Of a stretch of 64,000 nucleotides of DNA, positions 43,591 through 54,465 are shown piece after piece. The notes beneath the pieces were generated by a model. That model was given only the letters and a program-made list of their open reading frames with translations. It had not been told where the DNA came from and searched no databases. Location of the stretch: the NCBI GenBank assembly GCA_905221605.1, contig CAJNDS010002291.1, positions 338,501 through 402,500 of the forward strand. The letters run 5' to 3'. Origin of the DNA: Symbiodinium natans. Its lineage: Eukaryota > Sar > Dinophyceae > Suessiales > Symbiodiniaceae. Position 1 is the stretch's first letter. Each line of letters opens with the position of its first letter. The translations under genes were made by a program, and so were the position numbers.

Positions 43591-45065
43591 AGATGTCGCT
43601 CCTTGGCTGTGCTTTCATCCAAGAGAGGCTGTGCGGACGAGATATAGTCCCGGTAGTATCGGCATGGCTTTGTGATGCTGAATGCCCCTATAAATCAAGG
43701 CAACTACTATTGAAGGCTGCGTGGATTGTCGCCTCAGGCCTGTGACGATGCACAGATGCATGTGCTGAGTGCATGGATCTGCTGACCCCTGTCGCATCTT
43801 TCCTGGCAGGGAGATGCATGGCATCAGCTGCTCATACGCAAGTGTTTCCAGGTTTGCTATCCTCATCCTCACAAATCTTCATGTCGTGATTCAGGCGACT
43901 CCCACACTTCGGGAAGCACTTCTGGTAGAAGCACGGCATCGGCTGCAAGACTGGCTGCCAGGCTGAATCCTCCTCCGCCGGCAGATGCTGCAGCTAGCAC
44001 GCGCAGAGCACAGAGTGTGCAACTCAGGTTCCTCAACAAGGACTGGGAGCAGCATGCCCCGCCGAATGGGCGGTCGCTCGTTTGGTTGATGGCAGAAAGG
44101 GACCAGTATTTACAATTTACACAGCTCCCTGAAGCAGGCGGCAGGTGCTCGGCAGGTCGTGGCATGTAAGCATACTTCTGCGAGCATTGTTGAGCGACTG
44201 TTGGAGTTTTTGAGTCTGCGAGGCTCGACTGGCCCAAACGGTCAGATGGCATTCAGCTTCAGATCACGACCAACAACTATGTTTGCTGCTAGTCTTGGAC
44301 ATGCTTTAAGACGGGCAGTCGGAGCAAATGAGTCATGATGAGCACCAAGGGTCAAACATCAAACGCGGCCCAGGTGATGAGGAGTCGAGGATTGAACCTT
44401 GGGAGGCTGTCACGGGTGCCTACGACAGCCTGTGGCGTTCCCTGCTCCGAAGCTTGCAGCTCAGGGCATTCAGCTCGACAAGGAACATCAGCCTCCACGC
44501 CCAGACGTGCCTTGTCTTCTGTAAACCTGGTCTTGGCATGCTGCGTTCTTTTTTTCCAGCAATCTTGAGAAGCGTTGCATGTAGGTGATTCCAATCACCT
44601 TTGGGCGATTCGATGTGCAGCTTCTGTCTTAGAAGATTCAACATGTGAAGAGAGAAATGGGTGATATGGAAGAGCATGGAGTCTCGGCAAAGAGAGGCAT
44701 CCCCCGTGCACGCACAGGAACGCTGATGTTATCGATGTATTCAATGCCTTAGCCGATACGAAGGGCGAGGACGGCTGCTTGCTACCTACCGTTGAAGCAG
44801 TTATCTCCATGCTGACACACATTCGCTTGGATCCATCTGCCACAAGCAGGTTGAATGGGATGATCTTTTGATGAACGGCCCGGGTGTCACGCCTCCTGTC
44901 GCACAAGTCATGGAAGCCAGCAGATACAAGGTTTGATATTGTTCCGCTTTCAATAGTCTACGCCATTGATCGCGAGAAGAGGATTCAGTACGGAATTCAG
45001 GGCAGTCTCCAGGGCAACGGTTGAGGATTCACGCTTTGCCAAAGTTATTCCTGAGGATGTGTGCA
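43585..45065 (+). CDS. Candidate multi-exon gene, unknown family
   Basis: A consistent series of + strand pieces. They are MSLLGCAFIQERLCGRDIVP then VVSAWLCDAECPYKSR (43593-43700), TRRAQSVQLRFLNKDWEQHA then PPNGRSLVWLMAERDQYLQF (within a frame 43875-44169), TSASIVERLLEFLSLRGSTG then PNGQMAFSFRSRPTTMFAAS (44174-44338), NADVIDVFNALADTKGEDGC then LLPTVEAVISMLTHIRLDPS (44719-44871), and DIVPLSIVYAIDREKRIQYG (about 44935-44992) with VEDSRFAKVIPEDVCIVHV (about 45024-45080). The DTKGEDG piece recalls an EF-hand but does not fit the loop spacing. I do not recognise the protein. Confidence 0.42.
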
Positions 45066-45432
45066 TTGTGCATGTGTGTCAGTATGGGCAGTATTGGCGC
45101 GGAGCAGTCTGGGGTTGGTACTCCCGCTGCACAAGTTTGTAGGCTGAGTATGCTCAAGGAGACTGAGTCACATTGAGTCGTCGCCTTTGGACCAGCGTTC
45201 CTCTGCAATTTAGAATTGTGCCCTGCCCTGTTCTGTGGAGAAACAGTCTAGTTCAGTCGTGTCGGAAATCAAGCGTCTGCAGGGCCCAAAATTGCTTTGG
45301 CCCGGCCACGTGGAGGAAGTTTAGCGCGCCCATGAACACTGCCTTTCCTTCCGGAAAGGGCCCCATTTTCAGATCAGTTCAGCAGAGACAGGCATTGGAT
45401 ATCACTCAGTCACATACCTGACAGATACCAGA

Positions 45433-45825
45433 GTGACTTTTTGTGGCGTGTCGACTGGTGCTTACTGGTGTGCAGTTCCACTGATGACAGATACTTGGGG
45501 GACTTCCCGAACGAGTTCGCCCGAGCAGCTGCTGTTAGTTTTGTGGCGCGCCCATTCCCTGACAGACAGGCTGCGTGGCTTAGAGATGATTCAAGGGGAT
45601 GTCGGGTTCCTGCACAGCGCGAGATCGAGCGAAGACATGTTTAATCATCCAGGTACATCCAAACTCGAAGATGTAGATCATGTCGAGAGCTGGAGTGTAG
45701 CGGAGTTGCCGTTTAGCTCATCTGCTACCCATTTGATGGCTGCGCGTGTCCAGAATGCTTTCGCAGCGTGCCCAGCAGGGAAAGATCACGGGGGAAACGT
45801 GGAGTTGTTGGAGACGCGGACATGA
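45433..45825 (+). CDS. Open frame, possible exon
   Basis: A 130-codon + strand frame includes LTDRLRGLEMIQGDVGFLHS, then ARSSEDMFNHPGTSKLEDVD and HVESWSVAELPF. It may include intron sequence at either end. A second frame (DFPNEFARAAAVSFVARPFP) overlaps it. No domain recognised. Confidence 0.28.
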   Translation: MTFCGVSTGAYWCAVPLMTDTWGTSRTSSPEQLLLVLWRAHSLTDRLRGLEMIQGDVGFLHSARSSEDMFNHPGTSKLEDVDHVESWSVAELPFSSSATHLMAARVQNAFAACPAGKDHGGNVELLETRT

Positions 45826-46090
45826 TTCTCGGCCAGGGACGTATGCCGAACATGGATACAGTTGCAAACTGGATGTGCTGCTGGTCGCATCTCCATTTCC
45901 ACGCGCGGCTCAAAAACCCTCCACGGCGCAGACCACAATCGACGGGTTCGAACGAAATCGCGTGGTGCGCACGCCTAGCCGCCAGTCCTGCATACCTTGT
46001 ATGGATTTGGATGGACCTTCATGCCAACTGTTGGCGCAATTGCTTGTAAATGCCACGAGTCAACCAAACTGAACCATCATCCTAGTAAGA

Positions 46091-46120
46091 CTGCCTGCCA
46101 GTAAGACTGCCGGCAGGCAG
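46091..46120. repeat. 9-bp perfect inverted repeat
   Basis: CTGCCTGCC (46091-46099) pairs with GGCAGGCAG (46112-46120) across 12 bases. The direct repeat AGTAAGACTGCC overlaps it. Confidence 0.7.
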
Positions 46121-46842
46121 TGTCTCAGCATAGTTGGATTTGAGGCAGTTGTCAGTTCGGCTACAGGAAACTGCTTCTCATAGATCCTCATCGTGACTTC
46201 TCTTTGGAGGTTTTTCAGTGGATGGTTTACAACTCCACGAAGAACTATGATGACATGCGGCAAAGCTGCAAATATCTACATCTGGCGGAAGGGCAAATTT
46301 TCTTGCAGCGCCGGTCGGTACTGTACGCATCAGTAGGCTCATGCCCTTGTCATGCAGCTGTCTCTGACTTTGTCGCCTGCTGATTGCAAGGACGGTGGTG
46401 TACTCGACTCGAAGAAATGCGGTACTGCACCAGCGCGGTGTAGAAGATGAAGGCACGCGCACAGAATGCAGACTGGGTGCCGCCTTTTGTGCCATTGGAA
46501 GTTCCGCAGGCTGGCCAGCGGTGCAGGCACAGAATTGCCTAGGGCCACTTAGCATCGACTAGGACAGGTGCATGTTCAGTGGCGCGACCTCATACTGGCC
46601 AGCTGAGGGCCTACCATGTGGTGGCATTGCCACAAGGCGGCTGCCATGCAGCCCACCAGCAATTCGCAGATGCCCGCATGCTTCACATCATCTGGTTACT
46701 GCCTAGGAGCCAGTGTCAGCAATCGTGGCCGCGGGATTGAGGTAGTCTTCACGACCATGGTGAACTCTCACCCGCCATGGCCGATTACGGCGCAGCCCTT
46801 CGAGCTGACTAACTCGGCGTGCATCATGGGTTGGGAACGACG

Positions 46843-48300
46843 AAACAACGCATGACGCGAGTGGAACGCCACACAGCATTTACATTGGAAGTGAACATCC
46901 AAATCATCCAAGTTCTCAAGCCTAAGGTTCGTTTTCAACATCGCATGGACGAAAACAGCTGAGTACATCGAGGCAATGTGGTGTGTTAAGAGATTCGTGA
47001 TGATACGCAGTGTTACCTTTGTCCTTGGATATGGCCCTGCAGAAGCTCCGAGCACGAGCCCAACTACTGAAGCGGAGGTACCAAACCGGGGGCGCTTGAA
47101 TTGTGCCAAATTGCACCTATTGGCACCTGGCTTCATTCGGCAGTGTAGTCCTTGGGAGGCGTCTTTCTGCGAATGCCCCTGCTGAGCCGGCGATTGAGCT
47201 GCAAACGCTAGGGAGACAAGGGAGAGTCCCAGTCGCGCTGGAAGTCCCGAAGATAACTTTGTGCTTGCCCAGGTGGTTCCCAGGTGGCTCTTGTTTGATG
47301 GCATGGTTCCCAACAAGGCTGTGGCTGATGCTGGCACATGCTTCATAGTGTAGGAGGCAGCATTTCACTTTGCCCAGATTACCTGCTTTCTGTTGAATGC
47401 ATGCCCTTCAAGAGGACATGGCTAGTAATTAGCACCAGCCATTCATGAAATGCTTTCATGTTTCATGCATTTTCTCGTCTGGCGTGCGAGACCGAATCCG
47501 GAGATATGTTCGTCGAGGGTGTGCCAAAGGTCGTACCTCCTTTCCAAGGAGCCACGCCAAGGGAGCAAATTGCGTTTGTATCATCACATTCAGAAAACTT
47601 CTGGAGGTGTGGGTGCAGTGTTGCCAGGGCGGAGGATAAAGAAACGCAGGCCTTGCTTATGGCATGTCGGAAATCTCCTGGAAAGAGCGTGCAGGACCAG
47701 ATTATGTCGCTGCAGCTTGGCAGGGTCGGGACGTTTGGTGTTCGAATATTCCAGGGCCTCCCAGAAGCTTTCAAGGGTCAAATCTCGGACTTCAGCAGTT
47801 TCGCGGACAGTTGCGGAGCGCGCCCGTGTGATCGTTGTTGCAGGCAAATTCTGACTCTGAAGGCCCAAGCTGCAAACCTGAGGATGTGATTCAGATCGAC
47901 TTGTTGAAGGACTTGGAGAACGTAATCAGATCTGGAAAGATGTCTTCGATGTGGATATGTGCAGCTTTGCTTAGTGAATTGGGATGTGCTGATGGCTCAA
48001 ATGGGGTCCCGGGCTGGGGCTTCTGTAGGCTTTGTAGCCTTGTGGTTCGAGATGTCGAGACTCACACGCATGTGTTCCCAACACGCCCGCCGTTGGATGG
48101 AGCAACAGCTTGCTTTTAAACGCTGCGTGCCGGCCGCCTCGGCCTGGGTGAGACCTGTGGTAAGGTTTAAGAAGGGTCGGGCATTCACAACACTGTACGG
48201 ACACCCTCTGCAACTTATGGTGTTGCTGGAACTTCTCCATCAACGCGCGTATACCAATCAAACCCAAAGCGCAGAAGACGCTGCGAAAGAAAGGTCGATG
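46843..48300 (+). CDS. Candidate exons of one or more unknown genes
   Basis: The + strand pieces are TTKQRMTRVERHTAFTLEVN then IQIIQVLKPK (46838-46927), KLRARAQLLKRRYQ (from 47043, after CTGCAG), NAPAEPAIELQTLGRQGRVP then VALEVPKI (47173-47256), ETESGDMFVEGVPKVVPPFQ then GATPREQIAFVSSHSENFW (47488-47604), CKPEDVIQIDLLKDLENVIR (47871-47930), and FKKGRAFTTLYGHPLQLMVL then LELLHQR (about 48166-48248). Order and strand are consistent with an intron-rich gene. No family is recognised and exon limits are loose. Confidence 0.36.
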
Positions 48301-48689
48301 CGACAGCAAGTGCAGCAGCAGGTGGTGTGGCCTTGGTTTTTGTCGTGCCACCAGAAAGAGCCCGCTGGCTTTGGGCTCTTGTGGCTTTTGCGGCTTTTCT
48401 GCTCCAGTTGCCCTCCAATCCCAGGCGCCAGTCCCACGTAAAACCTTTGCCCCCGGCTTAGCCCTCGGCTGCTGCGATGCGACAGGCGGATGCCAGGCAC
48501 AAGGGATCTGCCGCGAAAAGGAGGTTTGATCCGTGGAGTAGTGAATTGTCCCCCCTTCTGGGGTAGCCGTGGGTAGCTTTTTGCAGGCGGAGGCTTGATC
48601 TTCATGTTTTTGTGGGAGAACTGAAACCTGAGACTGTCCACGAACATGCCGCCGCCCCTGCGGACACCTAGGACCTAGTCAGCAACCAG

Positions 48690-48956
48690 ATGCCCCTACC
48701 TACCTTTGCAACTCTTGCAGCTCTTGCATTTGAGGCGCTTCTTGTGGTTGCCCTGATGGTCTCAGCCGTTGCCGTTTGGCGTCGGCAAAGGTCACGGGTG
48801 TGGCAACCTCTGACAGGCCCTAGTCATTTCGCAAGCTTTCATCTCGACCCCAGAATCCGCCAACAACTTTGTGATGAGCATCCGGGTGTATCCGGCAAGT
48901 CCTGGCCAGGTGACGAGCTCGAACGAGGGCTCAGCCCAATTCCGTGCTCAGATTAA
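48690..48956 (+). CDS. Small single-pass membrane protein, or first exon
   Basis: This 88-residue frame from ATG 48690 opens MPLPTFATLA, then a clear hydrophobic span (ALAFEALLVVALMVSAVAVW), a basic stop-transfer RRQR, and a soluble tail (HFASFHLDPRIRQQLCDEHP) to a stop at 48954-48956. It could be a signal-anchored small protein or the first exon of a secretory protein. Family unknown. Confidence 0.38.
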   Translation: MPLPTFATLAALAFEALLVVALMVSAVAVWRRQRSRVWQPLTGPSHFASFHLDPRIRQQLCDEHPGVSGKSWPGDELERGLSPIPCSD

Positions 48957-49278
48957 AGCCGCCTGACAACTATCTGCAGACGTCCAAAGTGCATTCGCGG
49001 GTAGATGAAGCTCAGGTGCTTGTTTAGGTGTGTTGAGCCAAACCATCACGGTATGTGCTCGAGAGTCCCACAGATAAGCTGAGAGAAGAAACGGGTTTGT
49101 TATCGATGGTGTTAGCGCTGTGGTGGCGCACTCACTTTTGTGAAGCTCTCACTTCCAATGGCTTGCGAACAAGCGCGGTCGGGCAAGTGACAGACAAAAG
49201 TGCTTTTCAGCTTTCCACTTGCGTTGCTCGCTGCCTCTGGTTGCTCCACCCGTGTTTTGTTTCGTTTTGTTTGTTCCT

Positions 49279-49334
49279 ATCTCTCTCTCTCTCTGTCTCT
49301 TTTTCCCGCTCTCTCTCTCTCTCTTTCTCTTTCT
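49279..49334. repeat. CT-rich microsatellite
   Basis: CT runs are interrupted by GTCTCTTTTTCCCG. A related TTTC/CTTT-rich run lies at 49825-49850. Confidence 0.9.
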
Positions 49335-50360
49335 GTGCTGGCACATACACATGTTCAAGCACGCGAACTCCGTTGATCGCTTCGATTCTCTCCGCCTCAC
49401 TCCTCCCCTCCCTGTTCCTCAGTCTGTCTCCGTCTCATTTCCAAGACGCAGACACTTCCCCAGATTCCTGCTCCTCTTCCATGTTACACGAAGGAAAAAC
49501 GGTACTCCACGGTCCCAACATTCAACCGGCAAACGCAAGACAGCTACTGGGAGACTCACTGACTTCATTGAAACCAATGCTTTTCCGCAATTCTGAAAGC
49601 AATGTTGGGCACGCCCAGAAACCAAGTCTGATTGCTGAGATGTCTGCGCGAACCCAGGTCGGAGTTCTAGTTTGTGTCTGTAAAGGACACAGCCTGGAAG
49701 TTGCAAACATGCTCCTTGGTGCCCACAAACAACAGCCCCATGAAAAAGATGGTTTCACGACCTGCGGGAGAGGCAGTTGTTGTCGCGGGTTGCTGGTTTC
49801 TCTGTCGTTGTCTCCTTCCCTCTGTCTTTCTTTCTTTCCTTCTTTCTTCTGTGTGTGATGTCGGTCAGCATCTTTCCAGTTTATGACCAATGTATTTGAA
49901 AGCATTTCGGCTCTGCATCCACCGCATGATGCCATGTTTACGAGTGGTGGAATGCGGGTACAATCCGCTCATGCCCCTGACTAACATACTGTGCAGTACG
50001 GCCCGGCCCAGACATGCACTGCCTAAACCTCAGGTCAAATGTGCCCCGTCGACCCGCGCTCCCAGATTCTTATATCGACTTGTGCACCTGCTTGACTCGA
50101 CTAGCCTTGTTACCGATATGCCATGGATTTTCTCTGACCATTGCTTTGGTTGGGTTCATTGGGTGCGTCCTGTCTATGCAGTCCCCGACCAAAGCCCCAA
50201 GGAGGCGGAGACAGATTCAGGAACAATCGATCGTGCACTGCAGCGGTGTGGGGGAAGGGCCTAGGGTGTGAAACCTGAAGCATCTGAAGCCGACGACGCA
50301 TTGCGAAGCCGCATTAGTGCTCAAAGGGACCAAGGAGGGAGGACATGACCAATGTTTTTT

Positions 50361-50418
50361 TTTGTGGTCCGCGGTCCCGTGGTCTGCTGGTCCTCCGGCC
50401 TGCTGGTCCCGTGGTCTA
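50361..50418. repeat. GGTCC/GTGGTC short repeat block
   Basis: Degenerate units such as GTGGTCCGCGGTCCC, GTGGTCTGCTGGTCC and GCTGGTCCCGTGGTC closely resemble the 16-bp array at the right end of the window (63863-64000). It is probably the same repeat family at a second place. Confidence 0.7.
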
Positions 50419-52055
50419 TGGCGTTGCAGATGCGTTGCAGCGTACCGCAGGGCATCGCGGCGGCGCGCTGGTGATTGGCGTGGCCGCTTGCGGAACGTTG
50501 CGGAACATTTTGTGGAACCATGTTCAGAGGTTTCTGAGGTGATGTGAGGTGGAGAAATTTTAGAAGCCCAAGCTGGTCCATTATTCTGCTTGCAACTGGG
50601 GCACAAACGCGCTATCGAAAGGCATTCCACACTGATTTCCAGACCCAAAGAGTGTTTGCGAGGAACGGAATTCTCAGGGTATGTGCGAGGGCGGCCTTGG
50701 CTCACAGGGATATTATCGAGGCGGGCGAAGTCTCTTGGCAAAGGGTATGTGCGAGGTGTTGAAGTAAAAGGGGCTTCCAGTCAGTCAAGCCAACGATGTT
50801 TGCCAAGTTTTCAAACGAACGGAACTCATGCTTGTACGGAATTCCGGTCGCGCATATGTACCAGGCATTTGTGTATGCGAAATTTCGGTCCCGTTATGTG
50901 GGGAGCCCCATGGTACTTGCGACGTTTTTAATGTGGGGAATTGCGGCACCATGGTATTTCCGAGGCTTGTGTGGATTTCCAGTGCCGTGGTGTTGGCCAG
51001 AATTTAAAATGCTCACCGGAGTTCCAACGCCATGCCATTCGTGAAGTTGTTGTATAGTCGCTTTTGACGGCCTCGACACAGGGCCGTTTGTTTTCTTTGT
51101 CCGCCTCGCTGGGGCCCAGATTGATGTTTCGGGGTGGTTCCCAAAGGGAAGCCAAGAAATGCCCCGCATGCCCATTCACCTCATTCACCACCCCGGAAGC
51201 CTGCTTAAGCTTTGCTTCTTTTCACGCCCCGTGGAGTGGCACGGCGCCGACGTGGACCAATGAACGCAGCCTCGCAGTGCGGAGCCAGGGGTTACTTTGG
51301 TGTCAGAATTCGCGCCAGGAGCCAATTGGCGTCATAATTCGTATTTTTTCGGCTTCACCGTTCGGCTCGGCGTCCGTGGTAAATTCGGTTTCCAGCCGCA
51401 ATGCAGCTTCAGGAGACAATGCGTCGTGTCCTCCCCACTGCGGCTTCAATGCGTCACAAAATGTAGCGGAGCGTCACTTTAAAAACAGCAATACTATGCC
51501 GCTTTTCATTCTAAAGGCCTTCATATCCTAACGCGGCCTATCGGCTTCAGGTCGTTTCAACCCGCAGCCGCCCCCCTTTAAAAGTGTTTAAGTGGGGACT
51601 CAGTTGGGAGCAGCGGACCCATCTCAGAATTCCACGTGAGGCCGGCAACGCTCACGTGGAGACAACGAAGTCGCCCTGCTCACCCATACCGAAACTTGGA
51701 GTAAGCCAGTGTTTCGCGCAGCAGATTCACGTCGACGGCGGAAGCAAGGCTTAGGAGTTTTTTGTCTGGTCCATCTCATGGTTCGCTGTTGCTGTCTCAA
51801 CCCAAGGGAGTTCTACCTCGAAGTTGTTGACAGTCCCAATGGCCGGCACAAAAGGGAGATGTCTGATGCTGTTGCTGAGATGCACGCGAGCTTCTGTGCT
51901 TTTCAAGAGCAGAGCCTTGGCCTGTCATGCTCTGTTGGTTGCCATCGCCGATGCCGTGGTCAGTGGAGATGTTTCTAAGTGTTGATAAGACATGATAAGA
52001 CTGTCCGCAAAAGTGTTGCGCTGCAAGGAATCAGATCTTTGCTCCAGCAGCACCT

Positions 52056-54302
52056 ATGCCACTGCCGGTATTGATTGTAACAGGTTCTTTGGGGAGCGGA
52101 AAAACCACTTTGATGAAGCGGCAACTTTGCTAAACAGGTGTGCATGTGACTGGCGCATGCTACTGGCGTGCTTCAAAGTTTTTTTTGGGTCTTGGGCGTC
52201 CTTCTAGCGATGGCTTTTAAAAGCAGAGAGGCTTATGAATCGACGGGCAAACCTGCGGATTGCGGCCTTGGCACATGACCTGGCTTCCAAGCTCAATATC
52301 GATGCATCTTTCCTGGCTGCCGAGATACAGCCAGGCCGGACATGCTTGTCTTCGTATGCCTTCTAATCTTGACATGTTTGATAGGCTTGGGCAAGGGTGA
52401 GTACCTGTTCCAATCGGCATGGCGAGATGGCGAGGTGGCTGGCCTGTCTGGTTGCGTGGCTTGGCTGTCCCAGGAGGTTTGGAGATCTCGCAAAAAAAAC
52501 AAATTTCCTGCTGCTGACACGAGGCATGCTGTCCTGGCTTCGATGAAGCCCTGAGCATGGCTGTGAAGACTGCTTTGAACGAAGGCTGGCAACATCCATT
52601 GGGGAAAAGCCTGTTTGGCTGCAGCTTCTCAGGAGCAGACCGCGGACTTCTCGACTATCTTCTTCTGGAGACAAGTGGAGCGGCTGACCCTCGCCAGATT
52701 GTGTCATCCTTGGAGGTGCTGACCCTGTGCACTTGCACCTAGAGCACCCATTGCATGAGTCTAAGATTCTATCTCATTCTGTCCCAAACTCAACTATCGA
52801 TCTTCAGCAAACGGTCAGAACATATCTGGCAGGTGCGCTTCGGACCTCTGGCACGAGTAAGGTTGGACCGGGTAGTTACTGTCGTAGATGCCGCTGGGCT
52901 GCACGAATGACAGACGAATGACAGCCGCAACGCAATAGCAATGCTGTGGGCTGCGAAAAAAGACCTGAGCAGCGTGTCATTTGGGTTGGACGAACACAGC
53001 TACCTTGGCACCGCCTCTCAGTTCTTGGTGCGCTGAATGCACGCGATTTTTCCGTCTTCCTTGGGTCTTCATGTCGGGGCCGGATCGGAGCCTGCGTTTC
53101 AAGTTATTTACAGTACCTTGCGAACTTACAACGGCTCGGAGAGAAAGAACCTCAAAAAGCTCGTGAAGTGACCTAGACGCAAGCTTGACTTTTGGACAGG
53201 AAGGATGACAAAGCACAGCACAAAGAACAAGAGCGATTTGTTTTGAGAACTGCGCCTCACCATGTGACAAGCAGAAACTTCCTGCAGCGATTGGAAGCAG
53301 TGGGACCTTTGTTCTGCTTCGCCCCCTGTGACGTGATGTATCTCTCAGCATGCTACGAAAATCAGACACTTAAAATCTGTCCGGAGAGTGATTTGTGTGA
53401 AGTTCCAGGAATCTCAGTTGGGCTTGAGAAAAATTTTGGTTCTCTACCCCTCTCAGAGCATTTCCCTTTGCACAAGACTGACAAAGTAATGCCAGAGAAT
53501 GCCTTGACAAGAATGACTTTGCAATGAGTTGACAAGACCACAATGAGGCAGAGCGGGTTCTTGCTGAAGGACAGGCTTGGCTGGACCACAAGACTCAGGC
53601 CTTCGGCCGTGTTTGGCCTGGATGGGTCTCCGAATTTCTATATGGAATAGGCGGAACAGGCATAATGAGCCCGTTTAATCCCTTGCGTCGGTCGGAAGCA
53701 GGCAGCCTGCAATTCACGCCATCGGGACGAACATCAGCTGCAATTGGCTCAGCTCTTGGTGGCCGATGTCGTGCTCTTGAACAAGGAGCAGATTGACACG
53801 CATTCCTGAAACGTCCCTCAAGAGTACCATTTCGAGTCGCCTATAGAGACTACCATAGAGTACCAAAGTACCATTGCCAGGTGGATCTCTGCAGTGAGGA
53901 GCCTAAAGCTCTGGAGCTGTTGCGCCAGCTCTGCCCACATGCGAAGGCCCCCAAGATGTAAAATTGGTACTGCGACGTGCTATGTGCAGTTTGGCATCTG
54001 CTTGCCTAACAGACTCTAAGAGGGATTCTGCCAGTGGCTGCTTGGTTGCTCATATCTTCTTATAAGTCAACTCACGTCTCAACTGTACACGCGAACAAGG
54101 CATAGGACTATAAATGATTACCGAAGCTTCACATAGCTCGGGTGGAGAAGGGAGCCCGTTTGCCCCGAGACACGAGACTTTGTTTGCAACAGCTGGTCAA
54201 GACCTGAAGGTCTTGAGCTGCTCCTTCGGCGATGTGCCAGTGCCAGAGCTTCTGGATGTGGTGCCCGTCCCCGTGTCAGCCAGCGCGACTGTTTCACACG
54301 AG
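52056..54302 (+). CDS. COG0523/CobW-family GTPase, at least eight exons
   Basis: This is a G3E GTPase of the CobW/CBWD group, whose known members deliver zinc or other metals to target proteins. Exons read by eye: 52056-52120 with Walker A (MPLPVLIVTGSLGSGKTTLM); 52231 to about 52325 (LMNRRANLRIAALAHDLASK then LNIDASFLA); about 52435-52490 (VAGLSGCVAWLSQEVW); about 52557-52715 (DYLLLETSGAADPRQIVSSL); 52833-52904 (RLDRVVTVVDAAGLH); 53702-53785 (QLQLAQLLVADVVLLNK, with the NK part of the guanine motif); 53881-53946 (VDLCSEEPKALELLRQLCPH); and 54210-54302 (VLSCSFGDVPVPELLDV). Order and spacing match the family. Phase agrees at every join I could place. The C-terminus is not resolved. The metal-binding CxCC site should fall in exon 3, where CVAW is read. 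Intron donors include GC (52121, 53947, 54303) and GA (52905, 53786). Confidence 0.82.
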
Positions 54303-54465
54303 GCAAGGGCAAAGGGGAGAGGGGGGCCGGGTTTGCAGAAGACTCTGTTTTGAGCAGCCCTACTTGTGACAGGACATTCCGGCTTGCTGGCAGGCGTCGC
54401 ATCTAGATCTAGCATTCTGCTAGCAGTTTCACCTGCAACTGCTGAGCAGAATCGCTCTCCGCTCC

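Larger units (their letters stand above)
48957..52055. other. No supported gene; low-complexity DNA
   Basis: Apart from the CT-rich blocks and the GGTCC-type repeat listed separately, I see no exon here that I would defend. Between 50640 and 51050 GGGTATGTGCGAGG occurs twice and GGAATTC-containing phrases recur, suggesting diverged repeats. A frame at 51709-51978 (VVDSPNGRHKREMSDAVAEM) might be a 5' exon of the CobW gene that follows. Confidence 0.4.
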
